Below are positions 48,969-59,000 of a stretch of DNA of 64,000 nucleotides, one piece after another. The notes beneath the pieces were generated by a model. That model saw only the letters and a program-made list of their open reading frames with translations, was not told the origin of the DNA and ran no database searches. Every line of letters begins with the position of its first letter. The first letter of the stretch is position 1. Origin of the DNA: Strigamia acuminata (lineage: Eukaryota > Arthropoda > Chilopoda > Geophilomorpha > Linotaeniidae); assembly GCA_949358305.1 (NCBI GenBank), contig OX442319.1:14198001-14262000 (forward strand), given 5' to 3'. The position numbers and the translations under genes were made by a program.

Positions 48969-49079
48969 ACTGCTAATAACTTAAAATAATAACTAAACTT
49001 TAAAAACACTCATTACTAACTAATATGGTAGATAGCTTATGTGATTGTGTTTGTGATTGCGTTCCCTAAGTATTGCCTA

Positions 49080-49530
49080 ATTCTTTTCCTTAAAATCAAA
49101 GCTCGGGCCCCAGAAGTATAAATATCGTCGGATTAGATGTAAATTAATCTCCCAGGCAGGTATACCATTGGCATAAGCTATTTGTCATTCATTGCATTCA
49201 CGAAAGCTCTTATGTGTAAATCTTCCGTTCGCGTGTAGTAATAAGTCGAATTTCGCCACCTAAAAAAATAATCAATAGTTTGACAAAAATAAAATTTGAA
49301 ATCAATTACTGTATACAGTAATTACTTACTTGAATAATTCCGAAAGAATCGAGACGGTACGTATGAATGACGAGTTGGCAAAAACGTTGTACTTGTATGG
49401 TATCTGCCCTGTCGCAGCAGACATCACTACATAAGTCGTAGATATAGTCAGTGGAGTAGCTCCTGAGGTCTTCCCTCCTTCCGTCCGTTAGTTGACACAG
49501 GCATCCATGCGTCGAATCTAGAAAGAAAGT
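49080..49530 (-). pseudogene. Unknown duplicated gene family, copy C
   Basis: Block 1 (about 49518-49331) follows a tttctag acceptor and is open without break: STHGCLCQLTDGRREDLRSY, then DTIQVQRFCQLVIHTYRLDS, ending at CAA/GTAAGT. Block 2 (about 49261-49100) follows ttttttag and reads WRNSTYYYTRTEDLHIRAF, then after a frame shift GIPAWEINLHLIRRYLYFWG. Block 1 and block 2 are phase-incompatible, and block 2 needs a shift near AATGACAAATAG, so the copy is probably a pseudogene. Cysteines are frequent in block 1. Confidence 0.4.
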
Positions 49531-49631
49531 AATAAATTCATTGTAAAATATATAAACTCTTAAACAGAAGTAAAAGTGGTTTATATTAAACTGCTAATGA
49601 CTTAAAACAATAACTAAACTTTAAAAACACT

Positions 49632-49791
49632 AGGTGCATTCAAAAATTCTAAAACGTATGCAAAACTCGTTTTGTGTTTGAACGTGACGTCACTCCCATT
49701 TAATAACATTCCCATGTTATTCAATGGGAATGACGTCACGTGCAAACACGAAACGAGTTTTGCATACGTTTTAGAGTTTTTGAATGCACCT
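49632..49791. mobile_element. 160-bp palindromic MITE with 3-bp ACT target duplication
   Basis: AGGTGCATTCAAAAA...TTTTTGAATGCACCT: the two halves are inverted copies over about 75 bp each. Related loci at 45.5 and 49.0 kb read aaaacactcatt without it; here the flanks are aaaacACT and ACTcatt, giving a clean 3-bp duplication. Each arm contains a perfect TGACGTCA (49685-49692 and 49731-49738). Confidence 0.85.
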
Positions 49792-49849
49792 ACTCATTAC
49801 TAAATAAAACTGTAGAACAAACGCGAGGTAAAATAATTTAAAACTAAAC

Positions 49850-50240
49850 ATTTTTGTAAGATTAACAAATGCAAGAAAATTTTTTTGCAGTTCAAAAAAC
49901 AAAATAACATAGTATATTGCTTGCCGCAAATGTTGCTTAAACTCCAAAATGAATTGTGTAGTGATCCGACTGTAATGGGAATAAACGTAGTTTACTTGTG
50001 TTTTATTTTATTGAAAACTATTATGGAGTATTAATAATTGGTCACAAGTCCGTTGTTGCGGACATGGAAATGCTGAATTGTAATATGATTGGATAAACAA
50101 CATGGTGGAAAGTTGTTTTCGTTTCTTGTGTGTTCCTTTAAAACTTCTTGGGCTAACCTTCCGATTGTCTTTCTGTTTGTATTTATATTTCTTGTTCAAT
50201 ATTAATAACTTGTTCTACTATTGCCTATCTGATACAATGC
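49850..50240. repeat. Segmental duplication block, copy 2 (partner at 43.19-43.76 kb)
   Basis: Collinear with 43190-43760 as described there, but lacking about 150 bp of it. Together with the exon-like blocks it shows that a multi-kilobase unit was duplicated. Confidence 0.75.
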
Positions 50241-50340
50241 TGATACAATGGCCGGGTGGGATACCGGGAATTTCCCGGTGGCCAGTGACTACGTAAAATT
50301 TTTTCTCATACCCTGTGGCTCAGTATAAATTTCTTTCCAG

Positions 50341-50454
50341 TCCAACCAGCACTGCTTCTGCCGCAATTGCCTCCGCAGACTCTTCAAACTGCACGGCCCA
50401 CAAGAATTAGGAAGCCGACGCAGTTTTACGGTTTCCCGTCAGTCTAATCAATGA
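50341..50454 (+). pseudogene. Orphan half of a TRIM-type RING finger
   Basis: After an acceptor-like tttctttccag the + strand reads HCFCRNCLRRLFKLHGPQEL and ends after 37 codons. The pattern H-x-FC-x2-C-L-x2-L-x5-HGP is the middle of a TRIM-family RING. The expected final C-P-x-C-R appears to be lost (FTVSRQ). No other TRIM exons are nearby. It is most likely a gene remnant. Confidence 0.35.
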
Positions 50455-50589
50455 TTTAATTCGAGTTTGTTGTTTTTAACATTTTATTGAACTTCATTTC
50501 TCAGTTTTATGTTTAAAGTTTTTATTAGAGTAATTACTCCCCTGGTTGGTTATCAATTAAGGAGATACTGGAGTGTTTTAATAAAAATT

Positions 50590-51240
50590 ATTTTATAGAT
50601 TGAATGCATTTTCACGAGCAAAAAAAAATTATTGTATATTTTTATATGTCTAAAAACCATTTTAAACTACAAAATGTATTTTCAGACGCAAAAAATATTT
50701 TAGACCATAAAATGCCTATTTGGGCGCAAAAAAAAAGATTACTGTACATCAGAAAATGCATTTATGGTGCCTAAAAAAAATCACACAATGCATTTTTGAA
50801 GTCTAAAAAATTTATTTTGCATTGTCAAATGCATAAAAAATTATTTTGAAGTTTAAGAAAATCACCAAATGCATTTTTGAAGTCTAAGAAAACACCAAAG
50901 GCATTTTTGAGGTTTAAAAAATCGTTTTAGACCATAAAATAAGTTTTCAGTTGCAATAATAATTATTTTGTAGATAAAATGCATTTTTATGAGCAAAAAA
51001 AAATTATTGGAAATTTTTTGATGTCTAAAAAGCACTTTAGACTACAAAATGCATTTTCAGATGCAAAAAAAATTTAGACCAGAAAATGCATTGTCAAATG
51101 CATAAAAAATTATTTTGGTTTAAAAAATGCATTTTCATATGAATAATAAAATTATTACACATTACAAAATGCATTTTAGTGTCCAGAAAATAATTTTAGA
51201 CCACAAAATGCATTATCAGATGCATAAAAAAATCCAATTT
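50590..51240. repeat. Cluster of AAAATGCATTTT(C)AGA repeats
   Basis: About fifteen irregular units of the form acaaaatgcattttcagatg followed by A-rich sequence. Similar clusters occur at about 6190-6520, 41670-41930 and 63470-63790. Spacing varies from 30 to 60 bp. Confidence 0.7.
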
Positions 51241-51262
51241 TAGATTTCTTTCATTCCACCAC

Positions 51263-51268
51263 TTTATT
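51263..51268 (-). terminator. Candidate polyadenylation signal of the original MID1IP1-like gene
   Basis: AATAAA on the minus strand, about 565 bp after the recovered stop codon at 51833. It is now cut off from the promoter-proximal part of the gene by the insertions. Confidence 0.25.
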
Positions 51269-51832
51269 TACAACTACATAGAAAAAAATCAAAATCAAAA
51301 CTTGAAAACCAAAATTTCAACCAATATTTCCACAATTGCTCACTAAAACTCCATCAACAAGCAAAAATAAGCACAAAGCCGAGCCCAGCTCGACCCAGAT
51401 CCTTCAAAAACCAAAAGGAATGTAACATCCAACAACAATAGAGACAAGTAAATATAAAGAAAAATCTACGTTTTCGTTGGTAAAGGCTTTTACATTGCTG
51501 CTGCAAATCGCCGCCAGAGTGCGCTGCTATCAAACATTTTTCCGCGTGCCAAAAAAATTAATAAACATATTTTTTCTTTGTAATTTAAAAAATAAAAATA
51601 TACAGGTTTATAGGGCGTTAAGCCAGCTACAAACTGAGACTGGTTCCAGAATTTATCGAAAACTTTTAACATCGAAGAAAGCAGTTTTGGAGTCGGGTCG
51701 GAGATTTGGCATCCATTAAAGTTTTAGTCGCGTACATGTGGCGCTAGCAACACCGGAAGTTTAAACAAACACACAAACAAACATTCATGTCAAATTAAAT
51801 AAAAAGCCTTTAAAAAATACAGGCAAATCGCG

Positions 51833-51866
51833 TCAATCCGCCGTCGCACCAACTTCTTCTTGATAT
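51833..51866 (-). pseudogene. MID1IP1: Detached last codons and stop of the MID1IP1-like gene
   Basis: Read on the minus strand, ATAT followed by nine codons (QEEVGATAD) and TGA. When placed after the ATAT at 62386-62383, which finishes the tyrosine codon of LTSRY, the frame continues exactly. Vertebrate MID1IP1 ends LTNRYKQEIGFGNWGH, so RY(K/Q)(Q/E)E(I/V)G aligns. The repeated ATAT is the 4-bp target duplication of the retrotransposon. Confidence 0.85.
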
Positions 51867-51867
51867 T

Positions 51868-53423
51868 AGGGGGTTTCATTAATTAAGCAATTTTGTAATT
51901 TTGCAACTTTAGCAATTTTGCACTTTTGGATTTGTCACATGATATCAGTTCCACCAATCATGTGCATAATTGCAAAAACACAAAACAGAAAAAATACACA
52001 ATCACAAAATCAAAGGTAGTTTTGCTATTTTGGCAAAAATGGCAGCAGCCAAACTCAATCCAAGTGGCCATCACAAATTGTGATTAATAATTAGTTTCAA
52101 AAATAATCTCATAATTTTGCAATTTTGCAATTATTTAAATAGTCACGTGACTTCCTATCCACCATATTAGGTTATAGTTATATCCAACCAATTTTAAAAT
52201 GTGATGCAAAAAAACTAGTTCTTATTTGTGTGATGGAACAAAATATTTTTTAATAAGGTGCATTTTAATAAATACTAGCTGTTCACCCACAAAGCCAAAG
52301 CCATAGATCAGACAAATGTATACAACCAAATCATAAAATAAATTTTTGCAAAACTAAACCAAACCCGTAATAATGCAACCCAAACCCAAACCACACCAAA
52401 CCAAAACCAATGCCAATCTGGCCAATACCCAAACACAATCAAACCCAAAAGTTAACCTAAACCCAATGCCAATCCAGCCAATTCAATTTTGGCCCAAACC
52501 ACTGCAACCTGCTATTTTGTCCTCCTTTATTATTCAACTACTTTTTCCAACTTTTTCTTATAAATCAACCCAAAAAAGATCGTTTTTTCCAAAATTTAAA
52601 ATCAACGGTTAATCCGATCAAAAAGTTATCTGTACCATCGTTTTCAGCGGGATTTTCTTCTCTGGAAACCTGTTTTAAACATTTCATTCGGTTAATTTTA
52701 CGAATTTTTGGTTTTGTCATGGTCGAATCTCGAATCCAAATTCTGCACCAAATTTCCAAATTTTCCCATTCGGTCCCCCGCTAAGATGGCCCGAATCGGC
52801 ACTTTTCCTCGCCCGAATCAAAAAATAAAAAATACAGGCTTGTGCAGAATTGTCTCCTCTTCAAAATGAGCTTGGTTCCATAATTTTCCGAGCTCATCTT
52901 GACATAGAAAACAATAAAAAACGATACGCGACGAACATTTCCGCCTGAATTTCCATTCGGGCACCCGCTAAAATCGCCCTGAATCGCCCTGAATCGGTAC
53001 TTTTTTTTACCCGAATCGAAGTATTGAGTTTCCTAGCTGTTATACAGTCATGGATGCATCAGCATTTTGATGATATACAAGGATACAAGTTGGCCACTTA
53101 GATAGAGCTTGGATGCCTCCATTTTGTTTTGAGTTTCACAAGCCTCAAAATCACTTCTTATCAAAATCACAAAAACTACCTTTTAGATGTTTTTGGGATT
53201 TTGTGTTTTTACTCTTTTGTGCTTTAGTGAATGTGAATGTGATTGGTAGAACAGATATCACATGACAATACTCAAAAATCACAAAATTGTCCAGATCACA
53301 CAATTGCAAAATTGACTGGGTTAATTCAATGTAAACTCATTTTTGGAGGCATCAAAAAATAATGATTTTGTGATTAATGCAAAATCACAAAATTGCAAAA
53401 TCATTCATATAATGAAACCCCCT
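51868..53423. mobile_element. 1.56-kb inverted-repeat DNA element at the outer edge of the retrotransposon
   Basis: Termini AGGGGGTTTCATTA and its exact reverse complement. Just inside both ends are repeats of GCAATTTTG and CACAAAATTGCAAAATC. Of the possible target duplications, the 3-bp ATT (51865-51867 and 53424-53426) leaves symmetric ends. It separates the ATAT target copy from the first base of the LTR, so it inserted after the retrotransposon. No transposase ORF was seen. Confidence 0.75.
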
Positions 53424-53425
53424 AT

Positions 53426-53923
53426 TGTTACGTGGCTAAATGGGGATTGATTTAGTCCTACGTGACATGAAGTTAATCAAGAATGACACAGGGTTTTATA
53501 TGTAAAATGCCTATTGGCTTTATTATTCAAAGTCGGACATTTACTCATGTAAATGTTCGGTCAACAGCTCTTATTACATTTGTTCATTTATTGATCTTAA
53601 AATATAAATCATTCAAATAAGTAAATAACTAAATAAGGATGATGCTGTTGTCAATTCAATTCAATTCAGGAAACCTAGTCCTGCCTGACCGTCAACCGGC
53701 TGGCAGTAGTAGGTGAAGGTAAAAGTTTGAGAATCAAAAGAGATCTGAGCTCTCTGGCTTAATCAACTCACTAAGTAAACTCCTATTCCCCCTATCAACT
53801 AAGTTGAATGGTCTGTGCATCTAATTAGGTGCACAGCGCCGTCTAGTGAGAATTCATTGCATTAAATGCCTAAACAGAGCGAGCAGAGCCAGCCGATACA
53901 CGGTACGGCTCTACCGCGTAACA
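53426..53923 (-). repeat. 3' LTR of the gypsy element
   Basis: 498 bp, ends TGTTACG and CGTAACA. It reads the same as the 5' LTR by eye across its length. It contains TTTATT motifs (AATAAA on the element strand) usable for polyadenylation. The outer edge touches the 1.56-kb inverted-repeat element. Confidence 0.95.
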
Positions 53924-53938
53924 GCCCCCCCCTTTAAT
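53924..53938 (-). other. Polypurine tract for plus-strand priming
   Basis: On the element strand AAATTAAAGGGGGGGGC directly precedes the 3' LTR. It is a textbook position and composition for the primer of second-strand synthesis. Confidence 0.8.
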
Positions 53939-54380
53939 TTTTTCGGTCTCTCGAAAAACAATGAATTGTTCTAACTAACGCATCTCCTTTCACATTAAAA
54001 AATTCAAATCATAAACTCAATTTTACAATTTTGAGAATCTCTTTTCATCATCCTTATTTTTACAAAAATATGATATAACACACTTTTCAATGTTTATAAA
54101 TGTCATAGTCACTTTTTATTACATTTTTTTTTTTTACATTGGAAACAATATTCAAAGTTTAAAATTAAATAAAATTAACACTTTTCATCAATGATAACAC
54201 TTTTTGGTTTTTTCTGTTTTATATTACTTTTTTTCTCCAGTTTTCAATTTTCTATAAAATAAAAAAAAAAACACACACAAAAAAAAATGTTCAAAGTTCG
54301 TGTTGATTTTACACTTATTCACTTAAAGAAGTTAAAGTTCACTTCACTCTCCTCCTTCCGCTTGATCCTTCTTATCTTCT

Positions 54381-55649
54381 TCATGGCTCCCCAAACTGCA
54401 TTAAGTCACGGTCTTCAACGTATCTTCCAATGAAGTAGAGTATGGTTGGGCCACAGCTGTCATTATCCAATTGGTGCATACGTGGCGGGTCCCAACGTAT
54501 GAATTTGTTTGGAAACTTTACTCCTGCATCCATCAACGAGTATCTTAAAGATTCCCACTTTGGATATGTGCGCTCTATTGGTCCGCTTGGGTCATAAAGC
54601 ACGTATTGGGTTGGCTTTTTCCGCCAATCCACTATGAAAAGCTGCCAATGCTCTTCAATAGGAACTGGAAACACCCAAATCTTCTTTTGAGCACTTGGAA
54701 GTCTCTTCATTAGCCAATAGATCGCTTCCTTTCGTTTAGCTGGGTCCACCATTTTGAAGACCCACTCAGATTGAATTGGTGCCAATATGGGATATCGTTC
54801 TTCTAACAGTTGGAGGTAGTGATCAACGACGCTGTCATACGTCCAGCTCTGTCGTCCCGGCGTTAGGTCGCCTAATGCTGCCATCTGATAGTTCATGACT
54901 TTAATCGGCGGACAACCTACGGCGTCGAATGCTAAGTCATATTTTGGCGCATTACTATAATCTAATGCAAGTCCGAGAGCCTGGACCTGTCGTGCAGCGT
55001 CCAACTCCACACGGTATACCCGTATAGGAGTGGGAAATACTACACTAGGGTCCTGGAAGGACTCTCTTCTCGCTAGGGCGATGGCTTTTAAAATGTTTTT
55101 TCTTATCTTCGCCTCCTGGATCAGCAAAGCATTCGCCCCTGTTCTCCACAACTGGTAGTCGGGCAATCCCATCACTCCTTTTAATTTCCTGGCTCTAATG
55201 GCGTTGACCATATTCCGGTGCTCCATTCGCAAATCATTTAATCGGCGTTTGTTTCGATCAACGGTGTGACGCATTTCTTCTTCCCGGATTCTTTTCGATT
55301 GCTCGTCAAACACTTTCTTCTTTTGTGCTTTCTTATCTCGTTTCAATTGTCGATTCTTACGACGACGACGCAATAAGCCTTCTTCACCCTTTGTTAATGG
55401 TCCTGCATATTTCTTTTTGTCTTCCTCCGCCTTTTGTTTTCCTTCTGTAAACGGGCGTGGGCAGTTAACCAATTCGTCCAAAGTTTTACTTGTGCTCGGC
55501 TTATTTGCTAAATAAATTTCCAAGTCATCGCCTTTCTTAAGTTGACGTTCCAAAAGATCGCCCACTTGCATCGAGCAAACCGAATCCGCATCGCTGTCAC
55601 TGTCACTACGCACATCCATCCGATCAAATTTGCTTGCCATTTCGTCCAT
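54381..55649 (-). CDS. Third ORF of the gypsy element: Ulp1/C48-like cysteine protease
   Basis: 422 codons from an ATG, starting 415 bp after the pol stop. Residues 1-60 are acidic; 85-160 form a very basic coiled-coil region. The C-terminal 100 residues carry the signature of Ulp1/SENP (C48) peptidases: His334 in EEHWQLFIVDW, Asp353 in LYDPSG, Gln393 in MHQL and Cys399 in DNDSCGP, in the right order and spacing for the His-Asp-Gln-Cys site. Ulp1 enzymes cleave SUMO or related modifiers, or process polyproteins in some viruses and Polintons. A splice acceptor-like atatattag lies 7 bp before the ATG, so it could be made from a spliced RNA like a retroviral env. It has no membrane segment, so it is not an envelope. 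All catalytic residues are present. Confidence 0.75.
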   Translation of the reverse strand: MDEMASKFDRMDVRSDSDSDADSVCSMQVGDLLERQLKKGDDLEIYLANKPSTSKTLDELVNCPRPFTEGKQKAEEDKKKYAGPLTKGEEGLLRRRRKNRQLKRDKKAQKKKVFDEQSKRIREEEMRHTVDRNKRRLNDLRMEHRNMVNAIRARKLKGVMGLPDYQLWRTGANALLIQEAKIRKNILKAIALARRESFQDPSVVFPTPIRVYRVELDAARQVQALGLALDYSNAPKYDLAFDAVGCPPIKVMNYQMAALGDLTPGRQSWTYDSVVDHYLQLLEERYPILAPIQSEWVFKMVDPAKRKEAIYWLMKRLPSAQKKIWVFPVPIEEHWQLFIVDWRKKPTQYVLYDPSGPIERTYPKWESLRYSLMDAGVKFPNKFIRWDPPRMHQLDNDSCGPTILYFIGRYVEDRDLMQFGEP

Positions 55650-56064
55650 TCGGATTCTAATATATTGTTTGAAAAGAAAATAAAATAAATTAATTCATTG
55701 ATTCAAAATTTTCACAAAATTATTCCAATTTCCATTCATTATTTCATTTAACATTTCATGTTACACTAAATTACACTAAATTTAACAATTCTTCAACTAA
55801 TTAGTCACTTGATAATATATGCACACACTAAAATTTCATTTCGAAGATTTAACACAATTATTTAAGCCTAAATTTCCATTTCGCGATGTTATTTTCTCAC
55901 AAAATTCGCGATAGATTCGTTTCGTTTTTAAGCTATTTGTTCGCCAAATTCGTTCAAAATCCACTCTTTTCACTTACGGAATCACACACAAATCAACTGC
56001 TGCTGTTATTAATGCTTTAGGTTTCTTTGAGTCACACAGTAAACCCGGTTCGTCTCAGAAAACC

Positions 56065-59000
56065 TTAACACAATCCACTGTAGTCACGACGAGCCTGTTT
56101 GCGAAGGCGACGTGACCGGAAACTCTCGATTTCAGGTGGCGACGCGTCATCGACTGCGTCAGCGACACCTGTCGGCGGTTTTCGCAATTGATTTTCTTCG
56201 TTTTTCCGTTCGTCTTCGTTTTGCCATCTTTCCATAATTTCTTTCGGTCCATAGAGCGCTTTTAATCGCTCTTTTTCGCTTGGAATTGGGAAATTTGACA
56301 CTTTTATTGTATTTTCTTCAGGTTCAAAGAGTGTTTTTAACGAAATTTGATCGTCATCGCTAATGAATCGTTCTTTAGCGATCGGAATTGGCGAAATTGA
56401 CGTGTTTTCTTCAATTTCTTGTTGTTTTTCACTCTGTGTTGCAGTTTCATCAGCAAATGTGACTTTTTTAGCTGTCAATTCTTCTAATATCTCCGCTGGA
56501 ATTTCTTCTCTGGGTTTATACGGTTTTAATCGTTCAATGTTAACAATATCTGTTTTCTTTCCATTTGAACTTCTAATTTCGTAGTCATTTGGCGCGGTTC
56601 TTCTTACTATTTCGAATGGGCCTGAGAATTGTGGTAGGAGTTTTTCACTTAACCCAACTTTTCTATTGGGTGTTTTGAGATAAACTAATTCTCCTGGATC
56701 AAATTCCACATGAACTCGGCCTTGATCGAATCTTTTTCTGCTTTTTTCTCCTTGCCATTCCAACCTTTCATTTGCTATTTTCCTAGCTTCTCTGATGAAT
56801 TTCGAGGTTCGCAAGGTGAATTCTTTCTGAGGTAAGTTGAGGTTTACGTCCACGTTCAAATCAACTTCATATCCTTTCAAAAGATAATAAGGTGTATATC
56901 CTGTCGTTTCATGCACACCGGTATTATATGAGAAAAGCAAAAATGGCAAAAAATCATCCCAGTCCCTCTGGTCCTTATCAACATAAATCTGCAACATTTT
57001 TGCAAACGTCGCATTAAATCTTTCTGTAAGGCCATTGGTCCTTGGATGGTACCCTGAAGTGGTTTTGTGTAGGGCTTTAAACATATTTGATACTTCTTCC
57101 ACCATTTTGTTTCTGTATTCTGTGCCTCTATCGCTCAGGATTTCTCTCGGACTGCCTTCCTTCAACATTAACTCATAAAGTAAGGTTCTAGCTGCTTCCA
57201 ATGCTGTTGATGCTGGAGCTGCTCTAGCAATCACTGTCCGCGACAAATAATCTGTCATTACGAAAACATACTTGTTGCCCTTGTCGGAGGTCGGAAAACT
57301 TCCCAGTGTATCGATTCCAATCCTCTCGAAAGGCTTAGATATCGTAGACCACGGCTGCATTAAACCTTTTGGCGCTGTCGTCATTGATTTCGAGCTCGCG
57401 CAATGTGGACAAGAAAGTACGTAATTTCTAACGTCTTTATATATCCGGGGCCAGAAGAATCTTGTTCTCATTCTCTTCCATGTTTTGTTTAGGCCCAAGT
57501 GAGCACCCGTCAGTCCGTCATGCATTTCCTGAAGTACGTCAGTTTTTAGATGCTGCGGAACATATAACAGATTTACTTCCGTGTCTAGGGAATTCAAAGA
57601 ATTTTTCTTCCTAAACAACACATTGTCGAGAAGGACGAACTGCTTTAGAGGACGTCTTCTCTTCTTCGGAAGTTGCTCTACTTGATTCATTGCGGTGATC
57701 AATTCCAGTAGCTTCTTGTCCTTACGCTGCTCAGCAGGAAGGTCGAGCTGTCCGAGTAAAAGTGAGGGAACTATTTCATTTTCTTCCTCGCTTAAATCTT
57801 CTGGAATTCTGCTCAAGGCGTCGGCATCTTTGTGCGCTTTTCCGCTCTTGTAGATCACATCGAAATCAAAGTCTACTAGCTGTAGGCTCCATCTAGCTAG
57901 TCTGCCATTGGGATTTTTGACTGATTTTAGCCATTGGAGTGCCGAATGGTCTGTAATTATCTGGAACTTCTTACCATACAGATAAGGTCGGTACTTTTCA
58001 ATTCCAAACAGAATGGCCAGACATTCCCTTTCTGTGGCTGTGTAATTCTGTTCTGCTTGGCTGAGAAGTCTGCTGGCGTAAGCTATCACATGTTCTTGTT
58101 TGTTTATCTTCTGTTTCAACACTGCTCCAAGACCATATGCGCTCGCGTCTGTCGATACCATGAAGGGTTCTTCAAAATTAGGGTGCGCAAGCACTGGCAC
58201 GGTGATAAGGGCGGTCCTCAATGTCTTGAAGGCCTTGTCATGAGGTGGGCCCCAATCGAATTTCTCGTCCTTCTTCGTCAAATTGACTAAGGGCTTGGAT
58301 ATGTCCGCAAAACCTGGAATGAACTTCCTGTAATACGAACAGAGCCCTATGAATCCTCGAAGAAGTTTGAGGTTAGTAGGAACTGGAAACTTAGCTACGG
58401 ATTCCAGATTCCTAGGGTCTGGTGATATACCCTCAGAGTCCACGACATGTCCCAAATACTTGATGGTGTTCGTCCCAAATGTGCACTTGCTCAACTTCAC
58501 CTTTAAGTTAGATTGTCTAAGCTTGTCGAAAACGTTGTCTAGATCTTTCAAATGCTGATCGAATGTTTTAGAGAAAATGATAAGGTCGTCAATGTACGCT
58601 ATACAAACTTTGCCCAGGAGGTTGCCTAAAACTTTGTTCATTAGCTTTTGAAAAGCTGCTGGACTATTGCATAATCCCATTCCTAGGACGTTAAACTCAA
58701 AATGTCCGCTTGAAGTGGTAAACGCTGTTTTTTCACGATCTTGTTCATCTATTTCGACTTGATAATATCCTTGAATAAGATCCATCATGGAGAAGAACTG
58801 TGCACCTGCCAGCTGATCTAAAGTGTCATCTATTCTTGGCAACGGGTACACCATTTTCTTTGTTATCGCATTCAAACGTCTCCAATCAACGCAAAATCTC
58901 CACTTACCATCTCTTTTCTTTATTAGCAATACAGGCGCGCTCCAGGGACTTTCTGATTCCCTTATCACTCCCATATCAAGCAATTTCTTTGTTTCCTCTG

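Noticed and set aside
54000-55700. Reading the third retrotransposon ORF as an envelope gene
   Set aside because: It has no signal peptide or membrane segment, and its C-terminal half has protease active-site residues instead.
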